Source of the DNA: Umezawaea sp049997955
GTDB lineage: Bacteria > Actinomycetota > Actinomycetes > Mycobacteriales > Pseudonocardiaceae
DNA length: 64,000 bases
Assembly: GCA_049997955.1 (NCBI GenBank)
Contig: JAEBDY010000009.1
Coordinates: 1-64,000 of the forward strand
Reading direction: 5' to 3'
Shown: positions 8,630 to 16,095 of the stretch, in pieces
How the letters are laid out: the number at the start of each line of letters is the position of its first letter
Numbering within the stretch: the first letter of the stretch is position 1
Position numbers and translations under genes: made by a program
The notes under the pieces: model-generated
Seen by the model: the letters and a program-made list of their open reading frames with translations, nothing else
Told to the model about the DNA's origin: nothing
The model's database searches: none

Positions 8630-9292
8630 GTGCACGTGGTGATCATGGGGTGCGGCCGGGTGGGGACATCCCTGGCCAAGGCCCTGGAGCGACTTGACCA
8701 CCAGGTCGCGGTCATCGACAAGAACGCGCAGTCGTTCCGGCGACTGGGGGCCGCTTTCCACGGCCAGCAGGTCATCGGCAACGGCTTCGACCGGCAGGTG
8801 CTGATCGAGGCCGGGATCGAGCGCGCGGGCGCCTTCGCCGCCGTCTCCAGCGGTGACAACTCGAACATCATCTCGGCGCGGGTGGCGCGGGAGAACTTCG
8901 GGGTTCAGCACGTCGTCGCGCGCATCTACGACCACAAGCGCGCCGAGGTGTACGAGCGCCTCGGCATCCCCACGGTCGCGACGGTACCGTGGAGCACCGA
9001 CCGGTTCCTGCGGGTGCTGGTCCCGGAGGGCTCCACGACGGCGTGGCGCGACCCGTCCGGCACCGTCGCGGTGCTGCCGATCACCGTGCACGAGGGGTGG
9101 GTCGGCCACTCGATCGCGGAACTCCAGGAGGCGACCGGGAGCCGCGTCGCGTTCATCATGCGGTTCGGCACCGGAGTGCTGCCGGAGCCCAAGTCCGTCG
9201 TCCAAGCAGATGATGTGATCTACGTCGCAGCCCTGTCCGGCACGGTCACCGACGTGACCGCCGCGGCCGTTCGCGCACCTGAGGAGAGCTGA
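8630..9292 (+). CDS. ceoB: TrkA-family RCK potassium regulatory protein CeoB
   Basis: Cytosolic regulator of K+ transport with an N-terminal NAD(H)-binding Rossmann fold (VIMGCGRVGTSLAKALE, GxGxxG) and a C-terminal TrkA_C domain from about residue 140. Two adjacent GTGs are possible (8627 and 8630). The GAGGAGG ending at 8622 is 7 bases from 8630 and only 4 from 8627, so 8630 is preferred (MHVVIMGCGRVG). It overlaps ceoC by one base. No TrkH channel subunit is present in the window, and the divergent KimA-like importer is the obvious candidate partner. Confidence 0.9.
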   Translation: MHVVIMGCGRVGTSLAKALERLDHQVAVIDKNAQSFRRLGAAFHGQQVIGNGFDRQVLIEAGIERAGAFAAVSSGDNSNIISARVARENFGVQHVVARIYDHKRAEVYERLGIPTVATVPWSTDRFLRVLVPEGSTTAWRDPSGTVAVLPITVHEGWVGHSIAELQEATGSRVAFIMRFGTGVLPEPKSVVQADDVIYVAALSGTVTDVTAAAVRAPEES

Positions 9293-9948
9293 TGCGGGTC
9301 GCAATCGCGGGTGCGGGAGCGGTCGGCCGCTCCATCGCGCAGGAACTGGTCTCGGACGGCCACCAGGTGATGCTCATCGAGCGCGACTGGGCGCACTTCG
9401 AGCCGCACACCGTCGAGCAGGCCGAGTGGGTGCAGGCCGACGCGTGCGAGCTGTCGTCCCTCGAGGACGCGGGCATACAGCTGTGCGACGTCGTCATCGC
9501 CGCCACCGGCGACGACAAGGTCAACCTGGTGGTGTCGCTGCTCGCGAAGACGGAGTTCGCGGTCAAGCGCGTCGTGGCGCGGGTCAACGACCCGGCCAAC
9601 GAGTGGCTGTTCACCGAGTCCTGGGGCGTCGACGTGGCCGTGTCGACGCCGCGCATCCTGGCCGCCATGGTCGAGGAGGCCGTGACCGTCGGCGACGTGG
9701 TGCGGTTGATGACGCTGCGGCAGGGCCAGGCGAACCTGGTCGAGATCACGCTCCCCCACGACACCCCGTTGGCCGGTGAGCCGGTCAGCGGGCTGACCCT
9801 GCCGCGCGACGCGGCGCTCGTGACGATCCTGCGCGGCGGCCGGGTCATCGTGCCGTCCGCGGAGGACACCCTCGAAGGCGGCGACGAGCTGCTGTTCGTG
9901 GCCACCGCGGCCGTCGAGACGGAGATCCGCTCGGCACTGGGCTACTGA
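9292..9948 (+). CDS. ceoC: TrkA-family RCK potassium regulatory protein CeoC
   Basis: The second RCK protein of the pair, 218 residues. The Rossmann motif VAIAGAGAVGRSIAQEL lies at the N-terminus, acidic Glu26 (MLIERD) is in the usual ribose-binding position, and the TrkA_C domain follows from about 135. The ATG shares its last base context with the ceoB stop (TGATG), so translation is coupled. Tandem paralogues of this kind usually form hetero-assemblies on a K+ transporter. Which transporter is an inference from position. Confidence 0.9.
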   Translation: MRVAIAGAGAVGRSIAQELVSDGHQVMLIERDWAHFEPHTVEQAEWVQADACELSSLEDAGIQLCDVVIAATGDDKVNLVVSLLAKTEFAVKRVVARVNDPANEWLFTESWGVDVAVSTPRILAAMVEEAVTVGDVVRLMTLRQGQANLVEITLPHDTPLAGEPVSGLTLPRDAALVTILRGGRVIVPSAEDTLEGGDELLFVATAAVETEIRSALGY

Positions 9949-9950
9949 CG

Positions 9951-9987
9951 ACTCCGCCCCGCCCGGTTCGACCGGGCGGGGCGGAGT
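9951..9987. terminator. Bidirectional terminator between ceoC and the DUF3159 gene
   Basis: A perfect 17-bp stem (ACTCCGCCCCGCCCGGT at 9951-9967 pairing with 9971-9987) and a TCG loop between convergent genes. It lacks a long T-run, as is common in actinobacteria. Confidence 0.82.
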
Positions 9988-9995
9988 TCGCGGTG

Positions 9996-10739
9996 TCAGC
10001 TCTCGGTGACCGGTTTCGGGGGGTGCGCGTAGCGGGCGCGCAGCTCCGCCTCGGTTTCCCGCACCTCGGTCTCCTCGGCCTCTTCGAGCGCTTTGAGGCG
10101 CTTGTCGGAGCGGCGAACCGCCCAGACCGTGGCGGCCACCGCGATGGCCATGAGCGGGTAGCCCATGGCGAGGCGGGCGAAGGCGAGCCAGCCGACGGAC
10201 GCCGTGTCGTAGAGCCACTGCTGGACCACGAAGCGGGAGCCGAACACCAGCGCCCACACGAGGGTGGCGATGTCGTAGTCGCGGATGGACTTCTTGTCCC
10301 TGCGCCAGCTCGTGCCGCGGCCGTTGAGGAACGACCACACGACGCCCGCGAGGGGCCAGCGGACCGCGATCGACAGCAGGAAGGCGCCCGAGTAGACGAG
10401 GCTCTGCCAGATGCCGAACAGGAAGAAGCCCTTGGCGGAACCGGTGCGGTAGGCGATGAACGCCGCGATGCCGACGCCGAACAAACCGGAGACCGCCGGC
10501 TGGATCGAGCCCTTGCGGACCGCCAGCACGATGCCGATCAGCACCGCGGAGCCGAGTGCGCTCCAGATCGCGGGGTACAGCCCCGCGAAGGTGTTGACCA
10601 GCACGAACACGACGACCGGGAGCGAGGAGTAGACGAGGCCGCTGACGCCGCCCATCTGCTCGAGCATGGTCGGCATCTTCTCTTGGTCGGCGTCTGTCTT
10701 CTGCTGGTCCGTCACGTCCTGGCCGTTCGTCGGGGTCAT
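9996..10739 (-). CDS. DUF3159 family membrane protein
   Basis: Integral membrane protein of unknown function, 247 residues, orthologous by position and form to Rv2693c. A charged, Gln/Asp-rich N-tail (about 25 residues) is followed by several hydrophobic segments (roughly 40-60, 65-82, 88-105, 115-135, 180-200, 205-225) and a charged coiled C-terminus (KRLKALEEAEETEVRETEAELR). It starts at ATG 10739, overlapping the stop of the OB-fold gene (ATGA), so the two are translationally coupled. No catalytic motif is visible. Confidence 0.82.
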   Translation of the reverse strand: MTPTNGQDVTDQQKTDADQEKMPTMLEQMGGVSGLVYSSLPVVVFVLVNTFAGLYPAIWSALGSAVLIGIVLAVRKGSIQPAVSGLFGVGIAAFIAYRTGSAKGFFLFGIWQSLVYSGAFLLSIAVRWPLAGVVWSFLNGRGTSWRRDKKSIRDYDIATLVWALVFGSRFVVQQWLYDTASVGWLAFARLAMGYPLMAIAVAATVWAVRRSDKRLKALEEAEETEVRETEAELRARYAHPPKPVTES

Positions 10740-11113
10740 GAAGCGTTCTGCAGCTCGTAGTACGGGTTGTAGAGCACCTTGCGCCCGTCGCGGACCGCGA
10801 TGCGGCCGCGGGCCTTGATGGTGCGGCCCGGCTCGATGCCCGCGATGCGGCGGCGCCCCAGCCAGACCAGGGTGACGCCCTCGGTGCCGTCGAAGAGCTC
10901 GGCCTCCAGTGTGGCGGCCGAGTCGCGCGGGCACATCTCCACGCTGCGGAGCCTGCCCATCACGGTCACCTCCTCACCGGACTTGCAGTCGCACGCGCGC
11001 ATGGCGCCGACCGCCTCGGCCTTGCGGGAGAGGTCGTCCGCGTCCAGCTCGGTCACGTCGCTGGTGAGGCGACGCATGAGACGGCGCCAATAGCCGTCTC
11101 CGGAAACACTCAT
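10736..11113 (-). CDS. OB-fold nucleic-acid-binding protein (Rv2694c-like)
   Basis: A 125-residue cytosolic protein. After a helical N-terminus (YWRRLMRRLTSDVTELDADD) come five predicted strands of an OB fold: TVMGRLRSVEM, ATLEAELFDGTEGVTLVWLG, GIEPGRTIKARGRI and VRDGRKVLYNPYYEL. This layout resembles the anticodon/ssDNA-binding OB domain of RecG or aspartyl-tRNA synthetase. ATG 11113 was chosen because GGGAG sits 7 bases upstream; the frame is open further up but that part is low-complexity. It is the first gene of a two-gene operon with the DUF3159 protein. Confidence 0.82.
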   Translation of the reverse strand: MSVSGDGYWRRLMRRLTSDVTELDADDLSRKAEAVGAMRACDCKSGEEVTVMGRLRSVEMCPRDSAATLEAELFDGTEGVTLVWLGRRRIAGIEPGRTIKARGRIAVRDGRKVLYNPYYELQNAS

Positions 11114-11220
11114 CCCCGACTCCCGGTACATCGCAAGGGGCATCGACAGCGAAGCCCGTCCGAACTTCAGGGTAACCGGGTGGGAGAGCACCGGTATCCG
11201 TCTGGGGGAGGATCCTCGCC

Positions 11221-11934
11221 GTGATGCGCCCGATGGTCGATCTGGTCGGCCAAACCGCAGTCGTCCTGCCCGGAACGGCCTCGGACGAGGTGTTCGTCCG
11301 AAGCGTCTTCGAAGAACCGTTGGCGCAGGTCGGCGTCGGTTTGACCGCCCCTGCGACGGCGTCGGTGGAGGACCACCTGGCCGCGTTGGACGCCGCGTGG
11401 ACCGGAACGCCCCTCCTGGTCGGCGGGATCTCACTCGGAGCTCACGTGGCGGCCCTCTGGGCGGTCCGGCACCCGTCGCGGTGCGCCGGGCTGCTGCTGG
11501 CGCTGCCCGCGTGGCACGGGCCCGCCGGGGACGCTCCCGCGGCGCTGGCCGCGCGGGTCAGCGCCGACGTGGTGGAACGGGACGGCGTGGACTCCGCCCT
11601 GGTGGGGGTGGACGGGTGGCTCGGGGACGAGCTGTCGCGGGCCTGGCGGCGGCACGGGTCCCGACTGGCCGGAATCCTGCGGGCCGCCTCGTCGTCCTCG
11701 GCGCCCACGGCGGCGGAGTTGGCCGGGGTGGGGGTGCCCGCGGGACTGGCGGGGTGTTCGGACGATCCAGTTCACCCGTTGGGGGTCGCCCGATCGTGGA
11801 CGGCGGCGCTGCCGAGGGCGGTGTTGCGCACCACGACCCTGGCCTCGCTGGGCGCGGACCGGACCTCGCTGGGGAGGGCGGCGGTGCTGGCGCTGCTCGC
11901 CGCCACGACCCTGGTCGACCGCTCGGCGCACTAG
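11221..11934 (+). CDS. Alpha/beta-hydrolase-fold protein (Rv2695-like)
   Basis: A small serine hydrolase, substrate unknown, 237 residues. The nucleophile elbow is GGISLGAH (Ser near residue 72). A late acid-His pair is visible in GCSDDPVHPLG (about residues 178-188), so the triad is plausible. The lid region is short. The start at GTG 11221 is 8 bases after GGGGAGGA; ATG 11224 is an equal alternative. It diverges from the OB-fold gene and converges on the DUF3710 gene, with a minisatellite directly after its stop. Confidence 0.78.
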   Translation: MMRPMVDLVGQTAVVLPGTASDEVFVRSVFEEPLAQVGVGLTAPATASVEDHLAALDAAWTGTPLLVGGISLGAHVAALWAVRHPSRCAGLLLALPAWHGPAGDAPAALAARVSADVVERDGVDSALVGVDGWLGDELSRAWRRHGSRLAGILRAASSSSAPTAAELAGVGVPAGLAGCSDDPVHPLGVARSWTAALPRAVLRTTTLASLGADRTSLGRAAVLALLAATTLVDRSAH

Positions 11935-11940
11935 GGCGCC

Positions 11941-12038
11941 CTCCGGGCTCCGGGCTCCGGGCTCCGGGCTCCGGGCTCCGGGCTCCGGGCTCCGGGCTCC
12001 GGGCTCCGGGCTCCGGGCTCCGGGCTCCGGGCTCCGGG
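11941..12038. repeat. Perfect 7-bp minisatellite, 14 copies of CTCCGGG
   Basis: Fourteen uninterrupted CTCCGGG units starting 7 bases after the hydrolase stop. All apparent proteins across it (SPEPGAR repeats and others) are artefacts of a 7-bp period read in three frames. The lack of any sequence divergence points to recent expansion and probable copy-number variation between strains. Confidence 0.95.
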
Positions 12039-12096
12039 CGAATCGTTGCGCCCCAACGCATTCACGTCGACTTTGATCGACACTGAAGCGATAGTC

Positions 12097-12126
12097 GGCG
12101 TGGGGCTCCCGGAGGAGCCCCACGCC
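12097..12126. terminator. Terminator between convergent hydrolase and DUF3710 genes
   Basis: A perfect 13-bp stem, GGCGTGGGGCTCC (12097-12109) with 12114-12126, and a 4-base loop, 7 bases beyond the DUF3710 stop on the minus strand. Confidence 0.78.
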
Positions 12127-12132
12127 GGTCGA

Positions 12133-12768
12133 TCAGCCGCTCGCCTGGGCGGCGATGTGCTTCGCGATGGCCTCGGGCAGCTCGATCGGCAGCGGGGTGC
12201 GGACCGGCATCGGCTGCGTCCCCCGAACGACGATCGTGCCGCGCAGCAGCTCGTACAGGGCCTCGGCCACGACCGGCGCCTGCTCCTCCGGGCCCGCCGC
12301 GACACCGCGCAGCAGCCACCGGGGGCCGTCCACGCCGACGAAGCGGAGGTGGACGCCGCTGTTGCGGGCGGTGATCTCCTCGCCCCAGTCGCCGTTCTCG
12401 CGGTTGATGCGGGCGCCGTCCTCCTTGAGCTGGGTGATCAGCTCCGCGCCGACCTCCTTCCAGAGGCCGCCGGTGCGGGGCGCGGCGAACGCGCTCACCG
12501 TGAGCTGACCGGCGGGCGTGAGCAGGTGCACCGCGCGCACCGCGCCCGCCGGGTCCATCTCGACCTGGAGCTGCGCGCCGTCCGGCACCGGAAGCCTGAT
12601 GGACCCGAGGTCCAGCCTCGTGACGTTGTCGTTGGGGGCTTCGGGCTCGTCGTAGGGACCGTCGTCGACCACGTCGAGGTCGTCGCCGTCGAACTCCACG
12701 TCCTGCTGCGCGGTCTCCCGGTTCGTCGCGTGCCTGCCCCGCTTGCGGCGCCGTCCGAACATCTGCAT
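12133..12768 (-). CDS. DUF3710 family protein
   Basis: An actinobacterial protein of unknown function, 211 residues (Rv2696c-like). It has a basic start (MFGRRRKRGRHA), an acidic linker (DVEFDGDDLDVVDDGPYDEP), then a compact alpha/beta domain with RLDLGSIRLPVPDGAQ, WKEVGAELITQLKEDGA, HLRFVGVDGPRWLLRGV and a C-terminal helix (LPEAIAKHIAAQ). It overlaps dut by one base, so the two are co-translated. Nothing in the sequence indicates catalysis. Confidence 0.85.
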   Translation of the reverse strand: MQMFGRRRKRGRHATNRETAQQDVEFDGDDLDVVDDGPYDEPEAPNDNVTRLDLGSIRLPVPDGAQLQVEMDPAGAVRAVHLLTPAGQLTVSAFAAPRTGGLWKEVGAELITQLKEDGARINRENGDWGEEITARNSGVHLRFVGVDGPRWLLRGVAAGPEEQAPVVAEALYELLRGTIVVRGTQPMPVRTPLPIELPEAIAKHIAAQASG

Positions 12769-13262
12769 TACCCCTCTGTCCGCTGCATGGCGTCGGCCTT
12801 CGCCGCCGCCGCGAGCACGCCGTGCCCGCCAGTAGAGCCGTACCCACCCGTGCCGCGCTCGGAGCCCGGCAGTTCGTCGACCTCGCGGAACACCGCGTGC
12901 TCGACCCGTTGCACCACCAGCTGCGCGATCCGGTCGCCCCGCGAGAGCCTGACCGGCTCGCGGAGGTCGTGGTTCACCAGGCAGACCCTGATCTCGCCCC
13001 GGTATCCCGCGTCGATCGTGCCGGGGGTGTTGACCACGCTCAACCCCACCCTCGCGGCCAGACCGGACCGCGGGTGCACGAACCCCGCGTACCCCTCGGG
13101 CAGCGCGATCGCGATGCCGGTGCCGACCACCGCGCGCTCGCCAGGCTCGATCACCACGTCCTGAGTGGTGACCAGGTCCGCGCCGGCGTCACCCGGACGG
13201 GCGTAAGACGGCGGTGGGACTCCCGGATCGAGCCGGGACAGCAAGACCTCGACGCTGGGCAC
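12768..13262 (-). CDS. dut: Deoxyuridine 5'-triphosphate nucleotidohydrolase (dUTPase)
   Basis: Hydrolyses dUTP to dUMP and PPi, keeping uracil out of DNA and feeding dTMP synthesis. It is a homotrimeric cytosolic enzyme. The conserved motifs are present: DAGADL (1), PRSGLAAR (2), NTPGTIDAGYRGEI with the catalytic Asp (3), RGDRIAQLVV (4) and the C-terminal GTGGYGSTGGHG arm (5). GTG 13262 (MPSVEVLLSRLDPG) was preferred over GTG 13286 because it matches the N-terminus of mycobacterial Dut. It heads an operon with the DUF3710 gene and is divergent from the DUF3093 gene 24 bases away. Confidence 0.95.
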   Translation of the reverse strand: MPSVEVLLSRLDPGVPPPSYARPGDAGADLVTTQDVVIEPGERAVVGTGIAIALPEGYAGFVHPRSGLAARVGLSVVNTPGTIDAGYRGEIRVCLVNHDLREPVRLSRGDRIAQLVVQRVEHAVFREVDELPGSERGTGGYGSTGGHGVLAAAAKADAMQRTEG

Positions 13263-13286
13263 GGCGGGCGAGATTACCCTGCACAC

Positions 13287-13748
13287 GTGAGTGAGAGTGC
13301 TGTGACCGCCTCAAGTGACTTCGAAGAGCGGCTCTACGTCCCCTGGTGGGGCTGGCTGCTGCCGGTGACCGCCGCGGTGCTGCTGGCCGCGGAGATCCAC
13401 ATGGGCTTCCCCGGCGTCCGGTCCTGGCTGCCGTACGTGATCACCGTCCCGCTGGTCGTGCTGCTGATCGTGCGGCTCGGCTCGCTGAAGGTGCAGGTCA
13501 GCGGAGGTGAACTGCGGGTCGGTGACGCCCACGTGCCGCTGGAGCTGCTCGGCGGGGTGGAGGTGTTCACCGCCAAGACCAAGCGGAAGGCGATGGGGCC
13601 CCACCTCGACCCCGCGGCGTTCGTCGCCCACCGCGGCTGGATCGGACCGATGGTGAAGGTGGAGCTGAAGGACCCGGAGGACCCGACGCCCTACTGGTTG
13701 TTCAGCGTCCGCTCGGCCGACCGGCTGGCGGAACTGCTGAAGAAGTGA
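13287..13748 (+). CDS. DUF3093 family membrane protein
   Basis: A 153-residue protein (Rv2698-like). The start YVPWWGWLLPVTAAVLLAAE leads into two transmembrane helices (about 16-37 and 46-64). A cytosolic beta-rich domain of about 85 residues follows (LKVQVSGGELRVGDAHVPLE, FVAHRGWIGPMVKVELKDPEDPTPYWLFSVR), like a PH-type fold. The start is GTG 13287; longer frames upstream run antisense through dut. Function unknown. Confidence 0.85.
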   Translation: MSESAVTASSDFEERLYVPWWGWLLPVTAAVLLAAEIHMGFPGVRSWLPYVITVPLVVLLIVRLGSLKVQVSGGELRVGDAHVPLELLGGVEVFTAKTKRKAMGPHLDPAAFVAHRGWIGPMVKVELKDPEDPTPYWLFSVRSADRLAELLKK

Positions 13749-13755
13749 AACGCGA

Positions 13756-13789
13756 CTGGGCGCCACCCCTTCGGGTGAGCGCCCAGCGT
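13756..13789. terminator. Terminator between DUF3093 and DUF4193 genes
   Basis: CTGGGCGC...ACCC pairs with GGGT...GCGCCCAG around a CTTC loop, 8 bases past the DUF3093 stop. It serves convergent genes. Confidence 0.75.
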
Positions 13790-13837
13790 CGTTCTTGTGG
13801 TGCTGCGTCGTGCTTGCCGGTGTGGCGCTGGAAAGGG

Positions 13838-14137
13838 TCAGGCGCAGTCGCGGCAGATGTACTGCCCGTTGTGCTCCTCGGCCAGCCTGCTGCGGTGGTG
13901 CACCAGGAAGCACTTGGAACACGTGAACTCGTCCGCCTGCTTCGGCAGGACCTTGAAGGTGAGTTCCTCACCGGAAAGGTCCGCACCGGGCAGTTCGAAG
14001 TTCTCGGCAGTCGCGTCCTCGTCGACATCGACTACGCCGGACTGCGTTTCGTTGCGCCGCGCCTTCAGCTCCTCGAGAGAGTCTTCAGCGAGCTCATCGG
14101 CCTCGCTGCGACGCGGCGCGTCGTAGTCGGTCGCCAT
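13838..14137 (-). CDS. DUF4193 family zinc-ribbon protein
   Basis: A 99-residue soluble protein (Rv2699c-like), strongly acidic through the middle (VVDVDEDATAENFELPGADLSGEE), with a C-terminal zinc ribbon formed by CSKC and CRDC. ATG 14137 is preceded by AGGGG nine bases away. The longer frame to 14257 has no support. Its function is not established. Positions 14138-14575 upstream form the divergent promoter region shared with the next gene. Confidence 0.88.
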   Translation of the reverse strand: MATDYDAPRRSEADELAEDSLEELKARRNETQSGVVDVDEDATAENFELPGADLSGEELTFKVLPKQADEFTCSKCFLVHHRSRLAEEHNGQYICRDCA

Positions 14138-14575
14138 CTTGTTTTCACCCCTGCGGTCTACGGAGACTGTGTTCGTGTCGCTGGTTAACGTCCCAGCGCC
14201 CCTTTTTGTGCCCCGTCGTCCAGTGACGGGGGTCTCGCCCCGGCCGTCGAGCGCCAACCCCCTGCTAGTCGACGCTTCTGGTGACTCAACGGTCCCGGAG
14301 CGCGCAGAGGGTAGCTCACCGATAAGGGGGGATCACATCGGGTTCCCCCTAAATGAGCAGAAGGGTGACAGGACCCACGTACGCTGGCCCGATAGGCTGT
14401 GCACGGGCTTCAGCCCGTCCGCCGCGGCCGTCCGCGCGGCCCCAGCGGTGGTGAACCCTCCGCTACCGGGTGATTGCGGGCGGCTACAGCCGGTCGGGGA
14501 CGCGGGATCGTCCGGGACCACATAGGCTGGAATACGGCGAGCACATGGGCACAACGCCAGGGGAGGTCGGCGGAC
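14138..14575. other. Divergent intergenic region, DUF4193 / cei
   Basis: About 440 bases without a gene I can support. It holds a short perfect hairpin (ACGGGCT/AGCCCGT, 14403-14418) and a possible -10 TAGGCT near 14392, but no matching -35 at normal spacing. Open frames here are short and lack ribosome-binding sites. Confidence 0.5.
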
Positions 14576-15301
14576 GTGGGACCCGCGAGCAATACGGGGA
14601 GCAGCGGGTTGTCGCGGTACAAGCGGCGACGACCGCTACCGGCGCTCGTCCTGTTCGTGATCTTGGCGGTCGGGGCGGTGTTCGTCTGGGCGAAGGTCCT
14701 CGACACCGCGAACGACGTGGACCTGGCCATCCGGTGCAACTCACCGGGGGGCGTGGTGGTGTCGTCGGCACCGCCCGTGGACCCGGCCGCGCCTCCGGTG
14801 GAGGCGCCGAAGCTGGGGAACGTGCTGGCGCACGACGCGCTCGACCGGACCGACCCGGCACCTGCGACGGACGTCCAGTTCCGGGTGTTCAACGCCAGCA
14901 CGCAGCGGAACCAGGCCCGGTTCGTGGCCACGACCCTGACGGAGCTGGGGCTCAAGCAGGCCGCCGAACCGGACAACGACCCGGTGTACCCGGCGCAGGA
15001 CATGACCTGCCGCGGGCAGATCCGGTTCGGGGCTCCCGGCGCAGGCGCGGCACGGACGTTGAGCCTGATCGAGCCTTGCCTCGAACTGGTCCGGGACGAG
15101 CGGCAGGACGCGACGGTGGACATCGCGATCGGGAAGAAGTTCGACGAGGTCAAGCCCAACCACGACGCCAGGAAGGTGCTGGACCAGTTGACCGACTGGG
15201 CCGAGCAGCAGCCTGAGCAGGCCGGGGGGCAGGTGGCCGAGGCCGGGGCGCCGACGGTGGTGGCTTCGAACGTGGAAGCTGCCCGGGACGTGCACTGCTG
15301 A
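14576..15301 (+). CDS. cei: Cell-envelope integrity protein Cei-like (LytR C-terminal domain)
   Basis: A single-pass membrane protein with an extracytoplasmic domain. A basic N-tail (SRYKRRRPLP) and one transmembrane helix (about 22-42) are followed by a Pro/Ala linker and a LytR_C-type domain (DVQFRVFNASTQRNQARFVATTLTELG). Three cysteines (RCNSPG, MTCRGQ, EPCLEL) could form disulphides. The orthologue Rv2700 supports envelope integrity and virulence in M. tuberculosis. GTG 14576 is 8-9 bases after GGGAGG. Without this choice the open frame would reach 14474. Confidence 0.83.
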   Translation: MGPASNTGSSGLSRYKRRRPLPALVLFVILAVGAVFVWAKVLDTANDVDLAIRCNSPGGVVVSSAPPVDPAAPPVEAPKLGNVLAHDALDRTDPAPATDVQFRVFNASTQRNQARFVATTLTELGLKQAAEPDNDPVYPAQDMTCRGQIRFGAPGAGAARTLSLIEPCLELVRDERQDATVDIAIGKKFDEVKPNHDARKVLDQLTDWAEQQPEQAGGQVAEAGAPTVVASNVEAARDVHC

Positions 15302-15364
15302 TCTTGGTTTGGGGATCTTGGTTTGGGATCCTTGGTACCGGTGATCTTGAGGCCGGGAATTGTC

Positions 15365-15600
15365 GGTGGGGTGTCGTAGCGTGTGTGTCGGGGGGTCCTG
15401 ATTTTTGGGGGACCCCCTGTTTTTGCTGGTCACAGGGTTTAGGCTGGTCGTTTTGCGGGGGTGTTGTCGGGTCCCCCCGAGGCGCGATTGTCTCCATGTC
15501 CGACCGCGCCGCGTCAAGGCGGGAAAGATGCCTTGACCCGTAGCGGACGGACATGAGAGCGCTGGGGATCGGGGGCAGGGAGGGGTCTGGACTCCCTTTC
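15365..15600 (+). repeat. Covarying-arm hairpin element, locus A
   Basis: Composite element. It starts with GTCGTAGCGTGTGTGTCGG and a first hairpin (GGGGGTCC...GGGACCCCC, about 15391-15418). Then comes the signature hairpin 15496-15556: inner stem GTCAAGGC (15514-15521), loop GGGAAAGAT (15522-15530) and GCCTTGAC (15531-15538). The outer arms CATGTCCG/CGGACATG and CCGC/GCGG pair with a few mismatches. A G-rich tail begins GCGCTGGGGATCGGGGGCAG. Copies B (36.9 kb) and C (59.0 kb) share core, loop and tail but have unrelated outer arms. It follows cei on the same strand. I do not recognise a named family. Confidence 0.78.
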
Positions 15601-16090
15601 GATGCGTGCTTTTGTTTGGCTGTGGCTGGTGGGTGAGTGCTTTTGTCTGGGCTGTAGCTGGTCTGGTTGGTATTTCTGCCGAACTGTCGAGGGTTGGCTT
15701 GTGCGCGGGCCGTTTTGGCGATTTTCAGCCAGGTCGCGTCGGCCCGATTGGGCTCCAGGCGGCTTGTGTGGCTTGAGCTGTGTCGGCTTGTGCGTGCGGC
15801 CGTTTTCGCTGTGACAGCGTGGTTGTGTGCGTCCGCTTGGGTGTGGCGAGTCTTGCTGCGCGCTTCCGTCTCGGCTGCGGTCGGCCTGTTGCGTCCGTCC
15901 GCTTGAGCAGTGGTGGTGAGTGGCGCGGTTCTGTTGGAGCCTCGGGCTTTGGGCGGTTTGCGTGCGGTCGCTTGCGCTGTTGTGGCTGAGGCGTGTTTTT
16001 GTGGTGACCGTGTTGGGTTAGGGCCGTGTCGTTGGCCCGTTGCCGCTCCAGGGCTGTGGTGTGGGCGTCTTCGCCGTCGGCTGGAACGGT
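15601..16090. repeat. Degenerate T/G-rich repeat tract downstream of locus A
   Basis: About 490 bases made of diverged ~30-base units resembling GTGCTTTTGTYTGGGCTGTG. Similar units follow the element at 37.0 and 59.15 kb. No ORF here has a ribosome-binding site, recognisable domain or normal actinobacterial codon pattern. The tract ends just before the 3' end of suhB. I see no gene in it. Confidence 0.55.
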
Positions 16091-16095
16091 TGTGG

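Noticed and set aside
11397..12123. Gly/Pro-rich repeat proteins (SPEPGAR units) on both strands
   Set aside because: They arise from reading the 7-bp CTCCGGG repeat, open in all frames, and from antisense frames of the hydrolase gene.
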